Below, piece after piece: positions 31,576 through 42,805 of a stretch of DNA of 64,000 nt. This stretch comes from Owenia fusiformis (taxonomy: Eukaryota; Annelida; Polychaeta; Sabellida; Oweniidae). The position numbers and the translations under genes are program-made. The DNA lies in contig CAIIXF020000004.1 of assembly GCA_903813345.2 (NCBI GenBank), positions 22,817,985-22,881,984 of the forward strand, read 5' to 3'. The first letter of the stretch is position 1, and the number at the start of each line of letters is the position of its first letter. Below the pieces are notes generated by a model. That model did no database searches. It saw only the letters and a program-made list of their open reading frames with translations, and was not told the origin of the DNA.

Positions 31576-34336
31576 TTGTTAATATAGAGCAGAAGATACT
31601 TTTGGTATATATAAATTGAGAAAAACAAGATTCTCGTTTTAGAAAAAAAGCCTTACATTTTTGAAAAAGTGACAAGGTGGAGTCCTAATCCATAGTTTTT
31701 CAGAGAGTTGGATTGCTATTTTACTATCATGGGGTACTTATGGTGAAAGATATGACTGTCTAAAATCACTTGCCATACTGCACATGGACCTTTTACAATG
31801 TTAGTCCTGCAACATACAAAATAAATCCAGACGTTCACTTTTGAGGGTTGTGAAGACTGAAAAGCAGGATGAGTGCTACACTTTGTTCTGGGATAACTCC
31901 TTCAGGACTGCAGATGTTCAGTGCAAAAACTTTGAAAAAATATTGAAATGATGCTGTTGAATCTTATTATATTATCCCATCGACAAGGTTTGAGAGCGAT
32001 GTAGAATGGCCACCATAAACTACCAGTTGCCAGATTTGGTTCATATTTTGTATGGTGATGCCTCACAACATGATAGTAATTCGAACATGACTGTTTTCAC
32101 GCCTTCTATAAACTGTAAACAAAGTCAACATTTTACCCGGGGAATATCGTGAAGAATTCCCCTTGTAATACCTGTAATGTGTGATGTCATAATGGCGGAT
32201 CGTTGTAATGGCGGACCATAATCATGAATATTCAAAACATTTTGGTGAGTTTTCATGTTCAAATCGTAATATAGACCTTAGAGCAGGGGTAATATCGTCG
32301 AATACACCACTTAGCAGCTTAGGGCTGGGTAAAAAAGCTTTCGAACCACTCACTCCCTTCCACTCGGTCGTTCGGGATACAGAAAACGTTTGTGCCTAGC
32401 CCTGCGGGGTGTATTACCCCTGCTCTGAGGTCTTTATTTCTTTATTCTCACTTATTTAACAATTTAGTAGAGCACCATGTAACTTTAATGACTCAAATAT
32501 CTTTATATTAATAAATTCATAAATAGGAAAGAAAAATCAGCTTTTTAAAGCCTAAACTTATGCTATGAAGCAAAATTTGATATTTGAGTATGTATTACCA
32601 CTAAAATTCATAATTGCAAATAGTTGTGTTTCTTGTCTCTGTTTATTATCATATTAGAATCGTAACAAAGACCTCAATTTTATGATATATAAGAAATATA
32701 TGACCTCAAATTTTATTCTGTCCATTGCCAAATACCTCAATCGCTCTGTGACTTTGGTCTCTTGACAATGAACAGAATAAAACTTTCGGTCATATATTAC
32801 GCCATGAATCATAAAATCTTGGTCTCTATTCCTTAAGTATTTTTGTTATTTCTTAAAATGACAACCCTGTAGATGATATATTGGAATATGGCCCACACTT
32901 GTGAAGAAATTTAATTTGGACATCTTCAAAATGGCTGCAATGTTACATGAAAAAAATTAAATGTGATCTTTGATAACTTAAATACTCCTTCAGTCCTTAC
33001 ATGGCTTAGACTTTTAGATGAGTGTTTTTATAAAATAATGTTTGATCAGATTTTTATGTCACCATCAGACTACCAAAATTGTTAATAGTCTCCACCTTTT
33101 TTATGGATAGTGTTTTGCGGTTGGTGTTTGGTGGTCAGTGTCTGTAACAAATAGAGTGTGATGACATTTTGCATGTTATAAAGCCTTGTTCTAGTTCTGT
33201 CATGTCTTCTATATGATACCAAAAATATATATGGAAGTTCCTTATTATTATGGTTTAACTTACATTTCCATAGCTGATCTAACATAACTGTTACATATCA
33301 GGTTAGTTAAACCACAAATAAGATGTGAACTGGTTTAAATAATAGGGAATAACATCATATGCTTTGAGAGGTCTTAGATATCTTAGGTATCCTTAGTGAG
33401 ATCTAGATATTTTACTATGGGCCGAGATACCATATATTCAAAACTGAGCATCACATAACTAATTTATCCTAAGACAAGCAAGGTTTCACAAGTGAAGTTT
33501 TCATATCCAGAGTGTTCTACAGTTCTACAAAGTGTTCTCATTCGCGTTATTTTCGAGAAATCCATCAACATTTTGGTCAAGAAAAAATCTAGTGGATCCA
33601 TTTTGACAGTTATGCTAATTGCAGGATATTCTTACAAATTGGCTTGGCTTTTTCTACATTGCACAAAATATTTTCCTAGGAATACTTTGGGGTGAGTTAC
33701 ACAGCAGCAGATATAGCGGAAGATAATATATATACCCCAGTATATGTTGCACTCCTCCAAGATATCAAGATATCAATTCTTTATCCCGATGTTATGTGTC
33801 TGCTGAAACCTCACTTGTCATAGAATAAGATGATGTATCTTCTTGTAACAACAAATAAGTAAATTGTATTCAATAATTCACAGTTTATTTTATTATACTG
33901 AATCACTAAAATAAATTACATTTATGTCACAAAAAAAAAAAATAATGCTTGTATCTTTATTTATTCCATCAAAAGACTTTCAGCGATATGGCATTACAAA
34001 GCTATTAAAGGCATTTTTATGTTTTTAAAACAATTTCAGTGTTTGTTATTGTAAGTTTCCATTTACTAGTATTAAACATAGTCTCTTGGAAAATGTAGCA
34101 TGGTACCAATGGTCTAGAAGGTGATTTGTCATTTGAGTCATAACTTCTCCCTTACTTCTATATGAGCATAATTTTAGAGTTTCTGAAATATTAATTTTGC
34201 CTAGCTTGTATAATTTTCTCTCAGAAAGCAATCAGTGATCAAATGTACCTCTACTTTAATATTACATTTTTATTTCATTTTCAAATTATTGATTAGGGGT
34301 AATGATTGAAGTGTTCATGGATAACAGTGTTTATAA
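31576..34336. repeat. unit 2 copy of the MITE half, hairpins and flank
   Basis: Repeats 24811-27570: the right half of the MITE (31576-31791), the hairpin repeat (32075-32445), the hairpin at 32696-32838 and the AT-rich flank. No gene. Confidence 0.85.
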
Positions 34337-34592
34337 TGTGAACGTGGGGAAATCACAAAAACTAAGAATATGTATCGGCTTTAAATGTTTTTATTCTCCA
34401 ACGTCACTAAGGACTAGAAACACTCCTTTATCATAACATACATGTACAACCTCTGCTTATGCAGATATCGTCTCAAAATTCATTCAGAATTTGAAAATAC
34501 ATGTGATGCAAACTAAACATGGCCGCCCAACACTGTACAAAAAGACCTTTACATATACGCTATTCCCGGGAAACATTTCCCGCACTATCACA
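34337..34592 (-). repeat. Gypsy 3' LTR (256 bp)
   Basis: It runs TGTGATAG..GTTCACA on the minus strand, preceded inward by the polypurine tract GTAAAAGGGGGGCAAA (34593-34608). Outside it stands ..TTTATAA. Confidence 0.95.
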
Positions 34593-34608
34593 TTTGCCCC
34601 CCTTTTAC

Positions 34609-34739
34609 TTATGAATCGTCCCGATATCATTGACTTAACTTTTACCAACTTGACTTACAGTGACTTGACATCTACCAAACTGAGTTCACAACTAACTTTA
34701 TACTACTACTCAAGTTTTACTTCAAATAACTTTACACTA
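34609..34739 (-). other. Gypsy 3' untranslated part
   Basis: A short non-coding stretch between the integrase end and the polypurine tract, with repeated GACTTAAC/CTTGACT words. Confidence 0.5.
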
Positions 34740-35360
34740 CTATGTTAGTTTAGTAATTGCTGCGCAATAATTCTCAAAGATGTTGCATTGTCTAGTGAAA
34801 CCATCTTTTAACACACTCAACTTATCTTGAGGCTCAAGTACTTGCAACTTATTGCAACAGCTTCTTGGCAAGTTATACGGATTTTTATGTCTCCCTTTAT
34901 TTGGCCTCTTGCTTCGTCTAAGACTGACTACTGATACATCTGAAGAAGAGGATGACGATGGATCATCTTCATCTTCTACATTAAGTGTCTTGTGAATAAT
35001 TGGTCTGTGAATCCTTTGTTGTTCACTTTTGAAATCTTCACTTGTTCCTGCACTATCAGAATCCGTAATGGGCTGAATCCCAAATAATGAATCACTAGAA
35101 GTCTCATCTGACCCCACAGAGTCTACTTGTTCCTCATGTGAGTCTAGAGCATTATCAGACTTCACAGCGTCTACTGGTTCTTGCAAGTGCTGTTTGTATA
35201 ACAGATTACTTCTGTTGACTGTTTGTGTTTTTCCACCATCGACAGGCGTTATTTCATAAACATTTCCATCAGGGTTAATCCTCCTAATAATCTTGTAAGG
35301 AAGGGGATTCCACATGTCTTTCACTTTGTGCCTCTCTCTAAATCTATTCTTGAGGAACAC
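34740..35360 (-). pseudogene. Gypsy integrase C-terminal region, shifted frame
   Basis: It overlaps the integrase ORF by 40 bases in the -1 frame. It begins with FLKNRFRERHKVKD, followed by WNPLPYKIIRRI, a typical chromodomain-less Gypsy integrase tail (GPF/Y-like region), and ends with an acidic Ser-rich stretch and basic LRRSKR. The overlap has no start codon context, so a one-base indel in the integrase gene is the simplest explanation. Confidence 0.75.
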
Positions 35361-36304
35361 AGTACTCCCAACGGTATATCTTCATCTGTGGCACATTTAT
35401 TGAGTCGCTCTTGTCGTTTATGGGCTTCATTCTTCAGATTAAGATTGACCACCTTAAAGACAGTAAAGAGTTTTACTTGTTGTTTACTGACCCATTCAGT
35501 CAAAGGCATTGTATCCTCCTGTTTTTGGAATAAAACAACATCTACAGGCAGATGGGGCTCTCGACCAAAGAAGAGGTAGTATGGAGAGAAACCTGTAGCT
35601 GAATGTGGTGTGGCATTGTAGGCAAATACTAATTCTGACAGATACAGGTGCCACTTGTTCTTTTTCTCCTCAGCAAGAGTCTTAAGTCGGTCATGCATAG
35701 TTCGATTAAAACGCTCACACTGTCCGTTTCCCTGAGGCCAATACGGTGTTGTACGTGTCTTCTTTATATCATAGAGCTTACATAACTCTGCTACAACATT
35801 ACTCTCGAAGTTCCTTCCCCTATCTGAGTGTATCTTCTTAGGAACACCATAAACATTGAAGTAGTTTGACACCAAAGTCTTGGCAACAGTAACTGCACTC
35901 TGGTCCTTTGTTGGGAATGCCTGTGAAAATTTGGTAAATACATCTGTAAGCACCAGCACATCTTCCTTCCCACTGCTTGATTTGTCTAGCTTGTCAAAAT
36001 CAATGGCTAAGATATCCAGTGGTCGGCTTGCCAACAAGGATGTGCGGTATGGTCGGACTATTGGTGGTTTTGATTTGGCCATTGTACATCGCTCGCACTT
36101 CTCACAATATTTTGCTATGTCTCTATACATCGTGGGCCAATAACATCGTAACTGTACCAAAGCTAGTGTCCTATCTCTTCCTTGGTGTCCCGCACTGTCA
36201 TGAAGAGATGCGAGTACTGTATCCCTAAGTGATGCAGGAAGAATAACTTGAGAAGCTTTCTCTGAATTGTAGATAACATCTCGTTTCAATATGCCATTAT
36301 CCAT
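35321..36304 (-). pseudogene. Gypsy integrase (zinc-binding and catalytic core)
   Basis: The zinc-binding H-H-C-C part lies near residues 33-75 (HDSAGHQG, then CEKCERC). The catalytic triad follows: D in LAIDFDKLD, D in HSDRGRNFE and E in GNGQCERFNRT. It would insert the cDNA into chromosomes. It is in the same frame as the RT ORF, with only a TGA and a few codons between (the TGA sits near 36321), so it is the continuation of pol rather than a separate gene. Confidence 0.9.
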
Positions 36305-36319
36305 TGAAAGTCGTTCCCA

Positions 36320-39300
36320 TCAACGAAGGATTTTCTTTACATCTTTTGACTCATCTTTGAATTGAGCATATGTTGGCTTCTCCTTCTGTTTATACATCCA
36401 TTCCTTCACATCACTTATGTCTTTGTCCTTATCCTGATGTGTTCTCATGACAACCAATCCCATTTCAGGCAATGTTGAAATTACTTCCATCTCATCCTTC
36501 ACTTCAGTCTTAGATGTAAAGTCTTCTGATTTTACAGTGTTACACTCAGCAATGGCTAACGGTACATTTGTACTTTCTGACATCTTGTCTAGGAATGGTT
36601 GGACATCTGTTTCTGATGGCACATCATGCATTCTACTAAGGGCATCAGCTACTGTGTTTTTCTTTCCTGATTTATACTGGATGACAAAATTGAACTGTGA
36701 TAATTCGGACACCCATCTGGTTTCAGTCGCCCCTAGCTTGGCAGTGGTTTTCAGATACACTAAAGGGTTATTGTCTGTTTCCACAATGAACTCATTAAAC
36801 ATCAAATACTCCCGAAACGCTTCTGTTATTGCCCATTTCAAAGCCAGTAACTCGAGCTTCATAGATGAGTATCGTTCCATGTTACGTTCATTGGGATGTA
36901 AGCTTCTGCTAGCGTAGGCAATAACGACTGTACGTCCCTCTTGTTTCTGACTCAGTACTGCCCCAAGTCCCTTGAAAGATGCATCTGTTTCCAGATAGAA
37001 GGATTTTTCAAAATCGGGAAAACCAAGGATTGGAGCCGTAATTAGCTTCTCTTTTAGTACAGTAAATGCTTCAGTACACTTGTGATCCCATTTGAAATTT
37101 TCTTCCTTTTTAGGTCCTGTCTTATTTGTTGTCCCTAGCATTTTGTTCAGTGGATTTGCAATACGTGAATAGTTAGCGACAAATCGTCGATAAAAATTTG
37201 TTGTCCCAAGAAATGATCTTAACTCCTTCTGATTCTTTGGACTTTTCCACTCCTGTATGCACCTGACTTTCTCTGGATCTGTCTCAATACCCTTGGAAGA
37301 AATTATATATCCTAAGAATTTTACCTTATCTTGGAAAAGAAAACACTTGGATGGCTTCACTTTAAGACCTTCCTTTTCCAGCCTTGAGAACACCAAACTC
37401 AGTCGATCCAGCATTTGATCAAAATCAGCGGCATAAACCAAGATGTCGTCGAGATAAATAATCAAGGTTTCATAGGTTTGGTCACCAAATATTGCATCCA
37501 TTAACCGTTGAAAACTTGCTGGTGAGTTGCAAAGACCAAACGGCATTCTCGTGAACTCATACAATCCTCCAGTCCCAACACGGAAAGCTGTCTTATGTGC
37601 GTCTTTTTCATCCATAGCACACTGCATATATCCTTGACAAAGATCCAAGCTACTGAAGTATTTTGCACCTGACATGCATTCTAAGGCTTCATTCATTCTT
37701 GGTAGAGGATATGAATCCTTCTGGGTTTTGTTGTTGAGCGCTCGATAGTCTATGCATATCCTCAGCCCTCCGTATTTCTTTCTCACTAGTACAGCCTGGG
37801 ATGCATACGGACTTGAACTTTTCTTGATTATCCCTTTAAGTAACCAGTTCTGTAAATGTTCTTTCACTTCTGGTTGTAGTGAAGGTGGTACCCTTCTATG
37901 TGGGAGACGTATTGGTCTGTCATCAGTAGTTGGAATAGTATGGCGTACTCTGTCTGTATACCCAACATCATCGGAAGACTTGCTAAATATACACCTATGT
38001 CTACTCAAAAGTGTCTTTAGTTTCAACCGTTCACTTGAGCTCAAACTAATTGAAGGAGGTGGTAATCCCTCTGGCCAAAAATTATCAGCTTCTTCACCGA
38101 CAACAATATCAGATTTTCCAACAACTACACTCTGTTCTACAATTCCTATATGACACTCATTGAGCTTACTTTTGTCAATTTCATCAACATCTTCTACTCT
38201 ACCTATTGGTACTTTAGGTTTTATCCAAACATCTTCATGATTTGAATTCATCAGAGGTATTGTCACAATACCATGTTCAACCTTTGTGAAAATGCGTAAG
38301 GCAGTAACACCGGATGGTATATTACTCATGTTTGGCTCAACTAACACCTCAGAGGCATTTATTCTGTTACAAGTGGCCCTTACAAACTTCATTGACTTAG
38401 CTTTTAGAAGAACTGGCCTACCTCTAATTATCCTTGCACAACTTACTTTTTCAGCTGACTCTGACCCTAGGCTACTTTTCATTAGCTGATTAACTGTCTC
38501 AGATGGTAACATATTGATTACATTGGTACCTACAATACAATCCTGTACCCCCTGATTGTCATTTACTACTAAAAACCCCACTGGGAAGTCAAGACTATGA
38601 CCTGCCACATTCAAGTTACTAATCTCTATATAACCCTTATAGGGGATCATGCTGCCATTTGCTGCTTGAATGGTAAGCAGCCCACTTATATCTGTTAACT
38701 CTCGTCCACTCAAACACTTACGATAAAGAGATTCAGAAATAGTTGTAACCTGTGACCCAGTGTCTAGTAATCCCTTTAGATTTACACTTCCAATCTTCAG
38801 ATTTATTGTGGGGCAACTACCTACTAAATTTTCAGGAGCACAGGTTACTGAGTTTGTTGCATTTACTTGGCTTTTCTCACTAGCTTTATCATGTCTCTTC
38901 TTGCTGTAACAATCTCTCGAGATGTGCCCAAATTTCCCACAATTATAGCACTTTCTACCTTTTGTCACCTCCACTTGTTTTAACTTTTCTTCCATTTGTT
39001 GTATTTGATCCTGTTGACTCTTCATTAAATCTTCTTGGCTCTTCAATTTGTTTTGTTGGGATTGTAATAATGTCAGCATCTCCTTTTGAGACTTCAACAA
39101 CTCTGACATTTGATCTTGTTCTTGAGGTTTTACTGTAGCAACTTCCACTTTAACTTGTTTAGACTGTACTGTAGATGTGTCATCACCATACCACACTATA
39201 GCTTTTTCCCTGAACTTGTAGAATGGTATTGTTCTGTCTTCTGAATTTATTTTTCTGAGTTCCCTTCTCAGACTAGGATCCTTTACTCCCTCTTGGAATT

Positions 39301-39541
39301 TTCCTTTCAGAGCTCGATCTATAGATCTTCTATCCATATCTGGAGTTTTATGTTCAATCTTAGCATGTAATTTCATCAAGGCTAATGAATATTCATGTAA
39401 AGACTCATTCGCATCTTTTTGATTTCGACCATAAAAAGCTTCTTGTAAGATAGCTAGATCGTGTTCTTCCCCAAAGACTTCCTCAAGGATGTTGAAAACT
39501 TTGTTGAGAGAATCTTTTTCCTCCTTGGGACGGTACCGCAA
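36320..39541 (-). CDS. Gypsy Gag (C-terminal part)-protease-RT-RNase H
   Basis: A 1073-residue frame. Residues 1-130 are the second half of the capsid; 145-195 a Gln/Lys-rich coiled coil; 198-211 a zinc knuckle CYNCGKFGHISRDC; 258-263 the protease site LLDTGS. The RT has SSLDLCQGY and YLDDI (about 696-700); RNase H has LETDAS (about 850-855); the connection ends at a stop. The first Met is probably not a real start, since the frame continues the upstream gag ORF after a one-base shift. Key residues of each enzyme are present. The stop is a TGA where the family usually reads a sense codon. Confidence 0.9.
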   Translation of the reverse strand: MRYRPKEEKDSLNKVFNILEEVFGEEHDLAILQEAFYGRNQKDANESLHEYSLALMKLHAKIEHKTPDMDRRSIDRALKGKFQEGVKDPSLRRELRKINSEDRTIPFYKFREKAIVWYGDDTSTVQSKQVKVEVATVKPQEQDQMSELLKSQKEMLTLLQSQQNKLKSQEDLMKSQQDQIQQMEEKLKQVEVTKGRKCYNCGKFGHISRDCYSKKRHDKASEKSQVNATNSVTCAPENLVGSCPTINLKIGSVNLKGLLDTGSQVTTISESLYRKCLSGRELTDISGLLTIQAANGSMIPYKGYIEISNLNVAGHSLDFPVGFLVVNDNQGVQDCIVGTNVINMLPSETVNQLMKSSLGSESAEKVSCARIIRGRPVLLKAKSMKFVRATCNRINASEVLVEPNMSNIPSGVTALRIFTKVEHGIVTIPLMNSNHEDVWIKPKVPIGRVEDVDEIDKSKLNECHIGIVEQSVVVGKSDIVVGEEADNFWPEGLPPPSISLSSSERLKLKTLLSRHRCIFSKSSDDVGYTDRVRHTIPTTDDRPIRLPHRRVPPSLQPEVKEHLQNWLLKGIIKKSSSPYASQAVLVRKKYGGLRICIDYRALNNKTQKDSYPLPRMNEALECMSGAKYFSSLDLCQGYMQCAMDEKDAHKTAFRVGTGGLYEFTRMPFGLCNSPASFQRLMDAIFGDQTYETLIIYLDDILVYAADFDQMLDRLSLVFSRLEKEGLKVKPSKCFLFQDKVKFLGYIISSKGIETDPEKVRCIQEWKSPKNQKELRSFLGTTNFYRRFVANYSRIANPLNKMLGTTNKTGPKKEENFKWDHKCTEAFTVLKEKLITAPILGFPDFEKSFYLETDASFKGLGAVLSQKQEGRTVVIAYASRSLHPNERNMERYSSMKLELLALKWAITEAFREYLMFNEFIVETDNNPLVYLKTTAKLGATETRWVSELSQFNFVIQYKSGKKNTVADALSRMHDVPSETDVQPFLDKMSESTNVPLAIAECNTVKSEDFTSKTEVKDEMEVISTLPEMGLVVMRTHQDKDKDISDVKEWMYKQKEKPTYAQFKDESKDVKKILR

Positions 39542-39882
39542 CTCATCCCTTGCATCCCCTTTAATTGATTTAACACATACTCTACGGCATTAGTGTCTGA
39601 AAGGTTCCTCGCCTGGATCTGGTGGGTAATGTCTTCTATCCAGTCATAAATTTCAAGCTCTCCAGTTTGCTTTGGTTTCCCACCGAACTTTGGCACATTT
39701 GTTTTATCTTGGATATATATTATGTTTCCATGTTTCTGCCTCCCTCTGGCATCTGGTTGTCTTTCTCTCACGTCGGGTTGTCTTTCTCTCATGTCTGGTT
39801 TCCTTTCCAATGGTATATGATCTTGGTTATTGTCTTGCATTGACATCTCAAACTGATCATCTTTTTCTCCTCCCTCGGCCAT
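39454..39882 (-). CDS. Gypsy Gag, N-terminal part
   Basis: It starts with MAEGGEKDD at 39882 and carries three tandem copies of a basic 7-8 residue repeat (RERQPDV-like, about residues 31-48), then VPKFGGKPKQTGELEIYDW, a capsid N-terminal start. The true Gag continues in the -1 frame in the next ORF. The crossover falls at AAAGGGG (near 39563), a run that could be a lost G or a slippery site. After it, this frame runs on without homology to 39454. Confidence 0.8.
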   Translation of the reverse strand: MAEGGEKDDQFEMSMQDNNQDHIPLERKPDMRERQPDVRERQPDARGRQKHGNIIYIQDKTNVPKFGGKPKQTGELEIYDWIEDITHQIQARNLSDTNAVEYVLNQLKGMQGMSCGTVPRRKKILSTKFSTSLRKSLGKNTI

Positions 39883-42530
39883 TTTAACAGATAATTACGA
39901 GTATTTTATGAATATGGCAACTGAGTTTAGTAACCACAGATAAGTAGTTTCCTAACACTATATACTATACAAACAGTAGATGTACAACTTAGTACCTTTA
40001 TCTGATACGTTGAATCAATTTTATAGCAAGTGTACCATATGCGTGAATTGCCTTGGCCTTATCTTTCAATTTTGAATGACCTAATCTACTGCAATACTAA
40101 ACCTATCATTGGTTGTTAAACAAACAAATATTTTGGCCTAGCCTGTTCAAATATGCACCTGGTTGATTCAAATACCAAGTCTAGCGACCAATTGCTTATG
40201 ACATACCAGGATTAATGTAATACCAAAATCTTTAATTGCTTGTGAAACAAACCGATATTTGGATTAGCCTAACCTATCAATTAATACCAAATTAGTAACC
40301 AGTCAACATAAGACAGAAGCAAAATGATCACTAAACAGTATCACCTCTCGACTAAGTATTACACGTCTAGTAAACAAATTGTTATTTCTCTTGGCCTTAA
40401 TTCTTGATTATGATTTACTTCCTTTCCTCACACAGTAATTGTCTATGCTTAAACAATATGAAGGAATATGCAGGTACTGTAAACCTATCTGAACAACCAT
40501 GTGTTTATTTTGTAGTGGCCTATTTTGACCATATATCTAAATTCCCACACTCTCACTACCAATCATATATAGATGTGATTCTCCCCTGGTAGATCCAAGC
40601 AATTACCTAAGCTAATGCGAGAGGTCCCGGGTCTAATTGGTTTGACCTAAATGTACACTATACTAGCTAATCCAAGCATTTTGTACTAATTTATTTATTT
40701 GCTTTGGCCTTACATAGAGAAATCTTATCTAATCTACTATAGGGTAACTTTAATATTATGTAGAATCTGCAGACAGATATGATCAACATATACAAATTGG
40801 CATGTATCTAAATCACAGTATTAATTTAATATGTGAAACACTTCTGAAATACTCTAGCCTAAAATGTACTGTTATTTAAATCATGTCATATTTTCCCTGT
40901 ATGACTATGCAGTGAGTTACTCTAAACTTGAGAGACTAAGTATGAATAATGTTCACGGGAATTCAACTTGATACTACATATATTTATATGTTAGTAAATT
41001 AAACACCAAGTATTTTTCTCACCATTCACCACCACGAACACATGTTGCTTTTTTGGCTTTTCTTGTTTATATGTTCTTGTATCACAACTACATCTTTGCA
41101 TTGACACTCTTAGTTTCTGATAAAAAGTGTTTGTTTACCACATATAATATACCTTTGACTCAACACACAATTTATTTTGTATGGCCTTATAACACTTAGG
41201 CCTATGAGTCACAATATGTACTATTCTACAACATATATATATGTAAACATGTGTATTATGCAATAGATCACTCTTGGATTTTCTTTGGACTACTAAATCA
41301 GTACACCATCCATGCTTATTTCACGAAGTTTCACATGGAACTTTTTACCAATTTTATTTAGCCTTCACGAAGAAATATTTTTCACACAAAGTGACATTTC
41401 CAGAGTGATTTCCAATACATGTAATTTCGCACTGCTAACATAAACACATTTATTCAATACAGTGACTTTTATATCTCCAAGTGAGGTTGGGGTGGAGATA
41501 ATACTGAAAACACACTTCGGCCAGTTGTACACAATTATTGGTTACATATATGAATGATATTCTCTGGTTTATGCATTTACACCTGAATCTATGATAAAAA
41601 TACTCAATATAGAAGTGGAACACACTTGTAACAATACTTCGATAATCGATTCACAATAAGCCTTTCTATTCTTACTTGATACCTTCACAACTGTATACTC
41701 AACAGTTGATAAGTCTCTTGAATCTCACTGGTACATGGATATCTTTGATATCTGCTCTCTTGACTGGATGCTGGAACTGGACATGAAGCTTTATATATAA
41801 GTCTCTACTTTCCGATGACAACTTCTGTATGAAGAGGTTGCTGTAATTCCGTAGACTCAATAATTCAGCTTTGAATATTCTAAATGTTGTTTTGACACCA
41901 TATACTGGAATACCTCACCCTGTCAGATTGTGAGTCTATCCTGGTTAGACCGGTACAATGTCAGTACTCAGGAATATCTTTACTGCAGTTGCTGGATTGA
42001 CAAGTAGTAGTACCTGTAGTTCATGAGCTCAAGGCAATTTCAATGTAGATGGATTATGCATTTACATTGATTATTGTTTTTAACAGATTCTGGCAAATCG
42101 ACTCGAAGTCGATACGTTTGTGAAATCTAACAGTACATATACACATGTATCTTGTTAATCAATTCGTATCTCCCTCCCCTCTGTCAGGAATGTAGCATGT
42201 GTAATTCTTAACACTTCTGTCCACGAAATCCTGTTACCACGTAATTGCTCAGATTCTGGGGTTCATAAATCACAAACTACTTTGTAAAGTCAATAACATC
42301 AAAAACAGTAGAATGTCTTTGGAGGATTGTTGTTATAATTCGAGGTTAAGTCTCCAAGAGTGTCGAATCACTGAGTATCGATGCACTGAGTCCTGTTACA
42401 ATGACTGCATGCACTAAAATATGGAGATTACCAGGATCGCATTATATAAACCAGAATTGTTCATTTCTCGGTGATGGCTTCACACAAGGAGTGTTTTGTC
42501 AATATTCCGTCCAAGGTTCTTGCCGATTTA
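39883..42530 (-). other. unusually long Gypsy 5' leader (about 2.65 kb)
   Basis: No ORF with a recognisable motif lies between the primer site and gag. The sequence is AT-rich, with many stops in all frames. It is part of the element, because LTR and primer site lie beyond it. A captured or inserted segment cannot be ruled out. Confidence 0.6.
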
Positions 42531-42547
42531 CCCTGCTCGCAGCGCCA
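42531..42547 (-). promoter_or_regulatory. Gypsy primer binding site, tRNA-Ser type
   Basis: The minus strand reads TGGCGCTGCGAGCAGGG two bases inside the 5' LTR. It would pair with a tRNA 3' end ..CCTGCTCGCAGCGCCA, one base off the animal tRNA-Ser(CGA) end I recall. Confidence 0.7.
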
Positions 42548-42549
42548 TT

Positions 42550-42805
42550 TGTGAACGTGGGGAAATCACAAAAACTAAGAATATGTATCGGCTTTAAATG
42601 TTTTTATTCTCCAACGTCACTAAGGACTAGAAACACTCCTTTATCATAACATACATGTACAACCTCTGCTTATGCAGATATCGTCTCAAAATTCATTCAG
42701 AATTTGAAAATACATGTGATGCAAACTAAACATGGCCGCCCAACACTGTACAAAAAGACCTTTACATATACGCTATTCCCGGGAAACATTTCCCGCACTA
42801 TCACA
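42550..42805 (-). repeat. Gypsy 5' LTR (256 bp), promoter-bearing
   Basis: I see no difference from the 3' LTR. On the minus strand it carries an AATAAAAA-like signal (GAATAAAAACATTT) toward its 3' end. ATAA follows at 42806-42809, matching the left flank. Confidence 0.95.

Larger units (their letters stand above)
24811..38341. repeat. tandem duplication, unit 6765/6766 bp, near-identical
   Basis: Unit 1 (24811-31575) and unit 2 (31576-38341) carry the same features at a constant offset of 6765, rising to 6766 after one extra T in a T run (26332-26336 against 33097-33102). The join at 31575/31576 fuses the middle of a Gypsy pol (GGCTCAAC) to the inside of a MITE (TTGTTAATATAG). Either it is a very recent duplication or an assembly error. 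Confidence 0.9.
34337..42805 (-). mobile_element. full-length Ty3/Gypsy LTR retrotransposon (8469 bp)
   Basis: Two 256 bp LTRs with no visible difference (34337-34592 and 42550-42805), ATAA directly outside both, a polypurine tract at the 3' LTR and a primer site at the 5' LTR. On the minus strand: a leader of about 2.65 kb, gag, protease, RT, RNase H, integrase. The order RT-RH-IN is that of Ty3/Gypsy. Identical LTRs mean a very recent insertion, yet the coding frame has two frame breaks and one stop, so the copy is not autonomous as read. No envelope-like ORF is present. Confidence 0.95.

Noticed and set aside
27974-36304. Extra copies of Gypsy genes as independent insertions
   Set aside because: The constant offset and shared flanking MITE and hairpins show one tandem duplication, not two insertions.
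36305-36325. TGA between RNase H and integrase as true gene end
   Set aside because: Integrase follows in the same frame within a few codons, so these are parts of one pol; the stop is a lesion or a readthrough site.
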